DNA of 12,800 nucleotides. Origin: Oehlia diaphana. Its lineage: Eukaryota > Glomeromycota > Glomeromycetes > Glomerales > Glomeraceae. The DNA is taken from assembly GCA_003833135.1 (NCBI GenBank), contig QZLH01001816.1:1-12800 (forward strand). The letters run 5' to 3'. Shown piece by piece: positions 7,116 through 12,800 of the stretch. The notes beneath the pieces were generated by a model. That model made no database searches. It was not told where the DNA came from and saw only the letters and a program-made list of their open reading frames with translations. The first letter of the stretch is position 1; each line of letters starts with the position of its first letter. The position numbers and the translations under genes were made by a program.

Positions 7116-7375
7116 GTATGTATAAAATTGACTACGGTGGAGATGAAATCTGAGGCTCACAAATCAGTGATTTAATGATGAACGTGGTGAACACTCTGGA
7201 CATTTAATATTTAATCAAAAATCAAAATTATTACTAAGAAATTTTTTTTAATTTGATTTTTATTTATATAAAAATTTGGGAGAAAATTAATAATTATTTT
7301 ATTTTATTTTATTTATGTTTTATATATTGATCATTATTAATTTAACATCATTTCTGATCAAAATCAATGGTTTAA
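7116..7375. other. AT-rich spacer after the SR-alpha fragment
   Basis: No continuation of SR-alpha could be recognised in any plus frame. The sequence becomes low-complexity AT-rich from about 7200. Confidence 0.5.
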
Positions 7376-7440
7376 TGATAGAGAATACATGTCAGAGGGA
7401 ATACGCGTGATAGAGAGAACACTTGTCATAGAAGAATATG
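7376..7440. repeat. Degenerate 16-bp tandem repeat, four copies
   Basis: Four consecutive units of 15-18 bp: TGATAGAGAATACATG, TCAGAGGGAATACGCG, TGATAGAGAGAACACTTG and TCATAGAAGAATATG. The shared pattern is T(G/C)A-AGAG-GAA-AC. Function unknown. Confidence 0.7.
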
Positions 7441-8156
7441 TATAGTAAAAATAAAAATAAAAAATCAAAATCAATCAGATCAAATCTAATAATCATTTCT
7501 CATTATTCAAGTTATTAGTAATTGAGGTCTTAAAACGTGTATTTTTTTTTAATTTAGTTTAGTTGTCTTTTCGCCGTCATAAAGATAGCACTTTGAATCT
7601 TCAATAATCCATTATTAAATGGAGTTCCTTCAGTTAATTCAGAATGTCATATACTAGAAACTTAAATTAAATTAAGCATTACTATTTGAATATTTATATA
7701 CAACCTGAATTTGTAACAATAATGAATAAAATATATATTTATATTTATTAAATAACAATTTATTTACATATATTATATAGTTAATTCTATATTAAAAAAT
7801 AATAAAGCATGAAATAAATAAACAAACTAGTTCGTAATAGAATTGGTAATTTGACCCTGTAAGAACCCTCTTGTATGAAACACAATATATGCGGATCAAG
7901 AAGGTAATATGCTAGTTATTGTGTAAAATAAATAAAATAAACAGACCACCTTCATAGAAGGCGGTGGCACTTTTAAGTCAACTTTATCATCATCTTCCTC
8001 TCATCGTGAGACGCGCTAATTGGTAATATCTCTGCCAAGCTTGAAGCTTCTATACCCCCCAGAAAGGGATATAGAGTATAAAATGATCTGCTTACAGTAA
8101 GATATTGTAGAAGTGATAATACTGTCTCCATCGCCATTGTACAGTACAAAGCCATA
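7441..8156. other. Spacer, no gene assigned
   Basis: AT-rich to about 7930, then more balanced. A minus-strand stretch at about 7645-7555 reads HSELTEGTPFNNGLLKIQSA and could be a short exon relic. A plus-strand stretch at 7940-8015 reads FIEGGGTFKSTLSSSSSHRE before a stop. Neither could be assigned to a family. Confidence 0.4.
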
Positions 8157-8450
8157 TCGTAATTTCTGATATCGATTTAAAAGACCGAACTGTAATTTCT
8201 GGTAACGGTCCTGTCCCGTGCAGTTGACACAACGTACATCTTTTTAAATTTCCGCGCCGAACTGTAGGATTAGGCCCCCCCCGCAATTTCTGGAAGCGGA
8301 TTAGGCCCCCGTAATTTCTGGAAGCGGATTAGGCTCAGCGTATATCATTTTAAATTTCCGCGCATATGATTGAAAGTAGGTAGGCATAATATTTCATAAT
8401 GACTCTTTCCGATAATGGTTACCGTAATTTCTGACAACGGATTAGGTCCG
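8157..8450. repeat. Array of degenerate GTAATTTCTGG..CGGATTAGG repeats
   Basis: A motif of GTAATTTCTG, about four variable bases, then CGGATTAGGC occurs at about 8158, 8191, 8283, 8311 and 8423. The copies at 8283 and 8311 are a tight tandem with 28-bp period; the others are separated by a different shared block (ACATCTTTTTAAATTTCCGCGC at about 8235-8256 and a related block at about 8341-8363). The region is therefore a nested mosaic of two repeat types. It contains C runs and is markedly more GC-rich than its surroundings. Possibly remnants of a non-coding transposon or satellite; no coding frame. Confidence 0.7.
8346..8401. repeat. 56-bp direct repeat, copy 1
   Basis: Starts TTTTAAATTTCCGCGC, continues GATTGAAAGTAGGTAGGC and ends ATAATATTTCATAATG. 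It matches 8553-8607 with about ten differences, nearly all transitions. Confidence 0.8.
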
Positions 8451-8552
8451 AACTTGTATCTTTTCTCTTTACTTTTACAGTGCTTGTCATTTTTTTTTTT
8501 TTCATTTCACCTTTATAAAACCACTTTACAAAGTTTCCTACAGGACCGAATT

Positions 8553-8607
8553 CACTTTAAATTTCTGTGCGTGTGATTGAAAGTAAATAGGCGTAATATT
8601 TTATAAT
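8553..8607. repeat. 55-bp direct repeat, copy 2
   Basis: Corresponds to 8346-8401: CTTTAAATTTCTGTGC, GATTGAAAGTAAATAGGC, then GTAATATTTTATAATG. The changes relative to copy 1 are mostly C-to-T or G-to-A. Confidence 0.8.
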
Positions 8608-8620
8608 GGTTATATCTTCG

Positions 8621-8731
8621 TTCATAAGGTTCTTGAAGTATTGTAAATGTGAGGTTCAGAAGTTTGCGAATTTTTTTATGAGATTCGTGAAGTTTTGTAA
8701 GGTGAAGCTCAGAGGTTTGTGAGGGTGAATG
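8621..8731. repeat. 54-bp imperfect tandem duplication
   Basis: Two adjacent copies share TTCNTGAAGTNTTGTAA, then GTGA(G/A)G(T/C)TCAGA(A/G)GTTTG; the first starts at about 8621 and the second at about 8675. No open reading frame of note. Confidence 0.7.
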
Positions 8732-8965
8732 AAACAATCAAAAGTTTTTTGGGGTTAAAAAAGAAGGCAATGAAAACGAAAAAATAAACTCCTGGATCAC
8801 TATTTTATAGGTTTTATAATTTATGGCACGACATGTCAACACGTCTACGTGCTAATTGCACTTCTAAAAATAGTAAAATAATTAAAAAGACGCGTCCATC
8901 TTTTGGAAATTGATCAACAAATCAACAATATTGCACCACAAATATACTTAAAATCCCCTGATTCC

Positions 8966-9105
8966 CCTCCCATCCCATCCCCTCCCATCCCATATCCTCC
9001 CATCCCATATCCTCCCATCCCATCCCCTCCCATCCCATATCCTCCCATCCCATATCCTCCCATCCCATATCCCATATCCCATATCCCATATCCCCTATCC
9101 CCTAT
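8966..9105. repeat. C-rich minisatellite, 15-bp units with 45-bp order
   Basis: Seven 15-bp units CCTCCCATCCCATNN run from 8966 to 9070. The last two bases go CC, AT, AT, CC, AT, AT, AT, so units 1-3 repeat as 4-6. Then follow three 7-bp units CCCATAT (9071-9091) and two CCCCTAT (9092-9105). Both strands stay open because 15 is a multiple of three (Pro-Pro-Ile-Pro-Tyr on plus, Gly-rich on minus), so the open frames are a by-product of the unit length. The minus strand has runs of GGG spaced by 1-3 bases. Confidence 0.95.
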
Positions 9106-9139
9106 CCCCATCCTAAAATACTTATGTAACATTACTCCC

Positions 9140-9160
9140 ATTGGCCAATTGTCACGTGAC
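9140..9160. promoter_or_regulatory. Two adjacent 10-bp palindromes (CCAAT-type, CACGTG)
   Basis: ATTGGCCAAT (a double CCAAT box) and GTCACGTGAC (containing the CACGTG bHLH core) are separated by one base, and GTAAC/GTTAC lie outside as an inverted pair (9126-9130 and 9161-9165). These are known binding cores for CCAAT-binding and bHLH factors. No gene start was identified nearby, so a regulatory role is speculative. Confidence 0.35.
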
Positions 9161-9265
9161 GTTACTCAAAATTCCAAAAAAGGATATTTTGCTTTCTGCA
9201 AAAATTGGAAATTTTGGTTTTACAATTATTCCAAAAAGGAAATATTTGTGTTGATCACATAATTC

Positions 9266-9292
9266 TGGCCAAAATTACAGAAATTTTGACCA
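9266..9292. repeat. Short inverted repeat, 11-bp arms
   Basis: TGGCCAAAATT and AATTTTGACCA flank a 5-base loop, with one mismatch between the arms. Could be the end of a degraded transposon. Confidence 0.6.
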
Positions 9293-9650
9293 AAATAAAA
9301 TGGCATAATTTTAGTTTTCGAAGTCCAATATTAATTCTGATCAGAATTTAGTTTAAATCCTTATTCTACATATCCCAATTTTTAAGAAATTTACTGATCA
9401 GATTTTAATCAATAGATTCGTCTTAATACAAGGAATTCAATGATAGTAAAATTATATTTCTAACGTTAACATTGATTAAGTTATTATAAAAATGTTTTTA
9501 TAATATATTTATTCAATTTATTATTTTATATTTTATTACAATTTAACTTTGAATTAACTCAAACCTATGTATTAATTCATCAAAAAAAGTTTGATTATTT
9601 ATTTCTAATATATAATTTGATGGATTATTGTATAGGTCTATGAGGTATAC

Positions 9651-9695
9651 TTAATAATAGGATAAAATGGCACAGCCATTTTATCCTATTATTAA
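9651..9695. repeat. Perfect hairpin, 21-bp arms and 3-base loop
   Basis: The left arm 9651-9671 and right arm 9675-9695 are exact inverse copies around ACA. A second, outer pair of 11-bp perfect arms (9624-9634, ATTATTGTATA, and 9704-9714) extends the foldback to about 91 nt, with an internal asymmetric bulge of 16 and 8 nt. It lies 100 bp from the left end of the pogo element. Confidence 0.9.
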
Positions 9696-9798
9696 ATATA
9701 TCATATACAATAATTATATTACCATTTAATAATTTTTTTTAGTTCATATTGAGAGTTAAAAAAGTTTATGTATTAGTTTTAAAAAAAAATTATATATA

Positions 9799-9820
9799 CA
9801 GTCAGAACTTGATATAACGA
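9799..9820. repeat. Left terminal inverted repeat of the pogo element
   Basis: CAGTCAGAACT followed by a TTGATATAACGA tail; inverse match to 12100-12121 with two mismatches at positions 12 and 13. Confidence 0.9.
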
Positions 9821-10677
9821 TTCGGGATAAACCAATTTTGACTCTTACTAACTTTTTTTCAAAACCAAATTTACATATAATTAATTTTACTACTATATAC
9901 TGAATTTATTATAAATTTCACGATATAGCTATACTGACGTTAATCTGTAAACCAGTTATATTGTATTATTCGTGATAAATTGATAATGATTTTTTTTTCT
10001 GTATATCAATCATCATTATAAAAAAATTTTTTTTATTCTATATGCTGATTTTTCATCAATCTTCACCAAAGAGAGTAAAATAACAGATGTAAGTTAAGTT
10101 AAATATCTCATAATTTAAGATAATTTTTTTGCCCCTTTTATTAACTCTTCTACTATTGTTATGTTTACAAATAAGCGTATTACTTTATCTGTAGCTTAAA
10201 AGCAAGAGCTTTGCCAAAAGAAAATTGATAATCTGTCTATTCCAAATATTGAACTTGCTCATCAATATAATGTTAAACCTAATACGGTTAGCGATATTTT
10301 AAAAAGGAAATCTGAATACCTGTCTGTTTTAAGTTCAGAACTAGAAAGGAAAAGATTTAGACAACTGATGTATAAAGAAATAGATGACGCTATTGGAATT
10401 TGGATGGCTCAGTTTTTAGCTGCAAACTAAACATTAAGGGGTAATATTTTACAAAAAAAAGCCAAGCAGTTTGCAGATAGATTTGGGTTTGCTGAATTTA
10501 CAGCTTCTGCAGGTTGGCTGTCAAATTTTAAAAATGGAAATAACGTTCAATTATATATTAAATCAGGAGAAGTAGCTAGTGGTCCTTCATTAGAAGAAAT
10601 TTATGAATATAGACGAAAAGTTACAGAAAAATTATCTGAATATGTATTAGAAGATATATACAATTGTGATGAAATAG

Positions 10678-10750
10678 GTATTTTAAATTTATCATTATTT
10701 ATAATTATTTGTAATTTATTTATTTATCTGTGATTATTTTGTTTTATTAG
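10678..10750 (+). other. Intron 1 of the pogo transposase, 73 bp
   Basis: GTATTT donor after CDEI, TTATTAG acceptor; the join gives GCA (Ala) and restores the CDEIALFW motif. Confidence 0.85.
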
Positions 10751-11181
10751 CATTATTTTGGCAACTAGAACCATTAAAGACTCTTGTGCAAGAACTCGTA
10801 ACAGGAACTAAAAAATCAAAAAATCGAGTAATTATTTTGCTGACATGTAATGCTACAGATGAAGATAAACTTAAACCACTATTCATTCATAAGTACAAAA
10901 ATCCTCATCCATTATGTGGTATGTTAATTGAAGATTCTGTACAATATTATTGGAATAAAACTGCATGGATGCAATAATCAATTTGGCTTGATTATTTGAA
11001 AAAATTAAATAAGTTAATGTGTCTTCACCGTAAAAAAATCCTGTTATTGGTTGATAATGCTCCAACACATGGTAAACAACACGAATTGCCTTCTTTTAGT
11101 AATATTGAAATTTACTATTTACCACCTAATACAACTCCATATTTACAACCTCTGGATCAAGGTATTATTAATTCTTTCAAA

Positions 11182-11249
11182 GTAAGTATGATAAGTTTAT
11201 ATTTGAAATGATTGTTTTAACATCTTTATTAACTATTATTAAAATTAAG
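11182..11249 (+). other. Intron 2 of the pogo transposase, 68 bp
   Basis: GTAAGT donor after INSFK, ATTAAG acceptor before AKYRKLL. Phase 0; the family typically continues with a short basic segment after SFK, as restored here. Confidence 0.85.
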
Positions 11250-12099
11250 GCCAAGTATAGAAAATTATTAGTGAAAAATAGAGTTGAAGAATACAATATT
11301 TTACAAGAGTCAAATACACTTATTGCTTCTGTTAATATTTGTAATACTATTAATTTTGTTGTTAAAGCGTGAAATCAGATTGACCTTCTCACCATTAAAA
11401 TTTGCTGGTTGAAAACTGGTATTATTCTACCAGATAATGAATGAGATGTAGATATAGAGCTTAATTTTAATAGGGAAAATGATAAAAATAACTTAAATGA
11501 TGTTATACAGAAACTGCCATATGATGATACTCTATCTGGGTTGAAGTATATTAATGTTAATAAATTAGGTGAAGATGAAATTTTGTTGGAGAATGATGAA
11601 ATTGTTGAAACTGTGCGATCAAAACATAATGCAGAAACAGTACAAAATAACGATAAAAATGAATTTATTCCTAATATTTCCTTAAGTGATGTATTAAGTA
11701 GCATTGAAAAATTAATTATTTTTTATAATTTTCCACCAGAAAATTATGAGGTTACTAGTGACGAATTAAAAATTTGAAGGGCATTAGAAGAAAAGTTTTG
11801 AGATTTAAATTGGAATCTATGCTACAATTAAATTTGAATAAATATGTAATTTGCAAATAGGAATTTTATTAGTACTTCTAATAATAGTAGTTAATATAAT
11901 AATGCGAATAGGATTTATTAATATTTCTAATAAATAATAATGATATCAATTTTATAAATAATATAATAAATAATAGCATATATTACAAAAAAATTGATAA
12001 ATCGAATTATAAAAAATTACATATTAAGTTTGATATAACAAGAATATTTGTTTTATCAAATACTCAGTATAACAACTTAAAATCATCTGAACAGAGGGT

Positions 12100-12121
12100 T
12101 CGTTATATTGAGTTCTGACTG
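12100..12121. repeat. Right terminal inverted repeat of the pogo element
   Basis: Inverse of the left end: AGTTCTGACTG at the outer edge, followed by TA. Confidence 0.9.
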
Positions 12122-12123
12122 TA

Positions 12124-12800
12124 AAAGTTTAAAAAAAATTTATTTTATAAATGTATAAATAAGTTATTTTAAGTAATTGTTTTATTTTTTTATTTTACTT
12201 ACTTACAATAATCTATATATATATAATTATACAATAATTTTATGTCTGCATAAAATAAATGTATAGGATGTTTAATATGAACCTATATGGTTAAATGATA
12301 ATTATTATTATTGCATAAATATTTAATAAAATAATATTTACAAGCCAAAAATTAATTAATCTAAATTAATCCACATAAAATAATCAATATATTACTGACT
12401 GCTAATATGTCACTTTTAAATAATATATAGTATAAAATACATTTATTTACAATAATTCAGTTAATATTAATGAGAATGTCAAAAAATCACCGTTAGTGAT
12501 TTTTACCGATCATACCCACGTTTTTAATTGGTTATGCGATTACATCTGTCATCATCAATAAATGTTTATTTGTTTATTATTTCTAGTACTTTCCCAACTT
12601 TAAACCCTTTGCTCAGCTGGTATGTTTTTTTTTTCTTTTATTATTTTTTATATTTTATTTCTTGCTAACTTTATTTTATTCTCTTTAAGTTTTACTCCTT
12701 TCAGTCCTTTGCTCTTTGCAATTAAGGTGTGTTTAGTATTACATAGTCACGATTTTTTGAAGTTTTTTTTTTATTTTGTCTCTTACACTTCGTTTCTTAT
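12124..12800. other. AT-rich 3' flank, no gene seen
   Basis: No coding sequence recognised. A perfect 9-bp inverted repeat AAAAATCAC / GTGATTTTT with a 5-base loop lies at 12482-12504. CCTTTGCTC occurs twice (about 12606 and 12706) near pyrimidine-rich tracts; the meaning is unclear. Confidence 0.5.

Larger units (their letters stand above)
10161..11831 (+). pseudogene. Pogo/CENP-B-like DDD transposase, nonsense-riddled
   Basis: Cut-and-paste transposase of the pogo (CENP-B-like) family. ATG at 10161; exons 10161-10677, 10751-11181 and 11250-11831; two introns of 73 and 68 bp; intact length about 509 residues. Domains in order: psq-type helix-turn-helix (NIELAHQYNVKPNTVSDILK, residues ~28-48); CENP-B-type helix-turn-helix (KAKQFADRFGF, SAGWLSNFKNGN, ~100-130); DDE_1 domain with the first Asp in IYNCDEI (before intron 1), the second in KILLLVDNAPTH and the third in LQPLDQGIINSFK, the usual DDD triad. 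Intron 1 falls right after CDEI, and splicing restores CDEIALFWQLEP. All domain motifs are intact. Seven in-frame stops interrupt it: TAA at 10197, 10428 and 10975, and TGA at 11370, 11442, 11775 and 11799. There is no frameshift. It is not functional under the standard code. Confidence 0.92.
9799..12121 (+). mobile_element. Full-length pogo-type Tc1/mariner element, 2323 bp
   Basis: The ends are inverted repeats (CAGTCAGAACT at both ends, 20 of 22 bases matching) and the element is flanked by TA on both sides (9797-9798 and 12122-12123), as expected for Tc1/mariner insertion. It contains a single transposase gene with two introns. About 360 bp of AT-rich leader precede the coding region and about 290 bp follow it. 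The termini and target duplication are well preserved, whereas the transposase carries stops, so the insertion is dead on its own but could be mobilised by an active relative. Confidence 0.9.

Noticed and set aside
7973..8286. Two overlapping minus-strand open frames of 60-64 residues
   Set aside because: They lie over the GTAATTTCTG repeat mosaic and show no protein-like motif.
8903..9262. 119-residue plus-strand open frame rich in Pro-Pro-Ile-Pro-Tyr, and the Gly-rich minus-strand frame 8914-9141
   Set aside because: Both are produced by the 15-bp minisatellite, whose unit is a multiple of three and lacks stops; sequence outside the repeat shows no family resemblance.
11375..11704. 109-residue minus-strand open frame
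   Set aside because: Shadow of the third exon of the pogo transposase.
1..12800. tRNA, rRNA, CRISPR array or bacterial operon
   Set aside because: No GGTTCGA-type T-loop with acceptor pairing, no rRNA-like conserved blocks and no spaced identical direct repeats were found; introns and transposon types point to a eukaryote.

Overview
The window looks like accessory, transposon-rich DNA of an arbuscular mycorrhizal fungus (Rhizophagus/Glomeromycotina-like). This rests on the very AT-rich sequence, short introns of 68-98 bp with GT/GC-AG borders, and decayed transposon families of a type I associate with these fungi. The taxon is an inference; no rRNA, tRNA or other marker gene was seen. No long intact gene is present. 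Nearly everything recognisable is a broken fragment that shows up only when the three frames are read across introns, stops and frameshifts.

Layout. 182-394 (-) is a hAT/CGGBP1-like fragment. 440-570 (-) is a relic of a dual-specificity phosphatase (DSP) exon. 1015-1398 (-) is a possible intact two-exon gene of 104 residues, not recognised. 1845-2212 (-) is a Mutator-like (MULE) transposase remnant. 2812-3340 (-) is a second DSP relic with the complete HCxxGxSRS active site. 3413-4987 (+) holds short coding-like stretches that I cannot name. 5269-5612 (+) is a third DSP 5' fragment, and the 440-570 relic is an inverted copy of its first exon. It runs directly into the main item.

Main item, 5613-7115 (+). 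This is a decayed LAGLIDADG intein of the yeast VMA1/VDE type. Its C-terminal splicing block ends in His-Asn and is followed, after an intron placed exactly at the intein/extein border, by the P-loop residues STNLSK and then the CDTFR and GYGKDAAGIA motifs of the SRP receptor alpha subunit (SR-alpha) GTPase. An intein therefore once sat inside the Walker A/P-loop of SR-alpha. A 179-bp TA-flanked MITE is inserted in the border intron. I know of no described intein in this host protein.

Right half. 7376-9300 is a mosaic of degenerate tandem and dispersed repeats, including a C-rich 15-bp minisatellite with a nested 45-bp order and strong G-quadruplex potential on the minus strand. 9651-9695 is a perfect 21-bp-arm hairpin. 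9799-12121 is a full-length pogo-type Tc1/mariner element (2323 bp, TA-flanked, inverted terminal repeats). Its two-intron DDD transposase is interrupted by seven nonsense codons but no frameshift. The last ~680 bp are AT-rich with no gene seen.

The pieces do not form a pathway or operon. The window reads as a graveyard of duplicated host-gene fragments and transposons. Its value is what the relics say about intact copies that may exist elsewhere in the genome.
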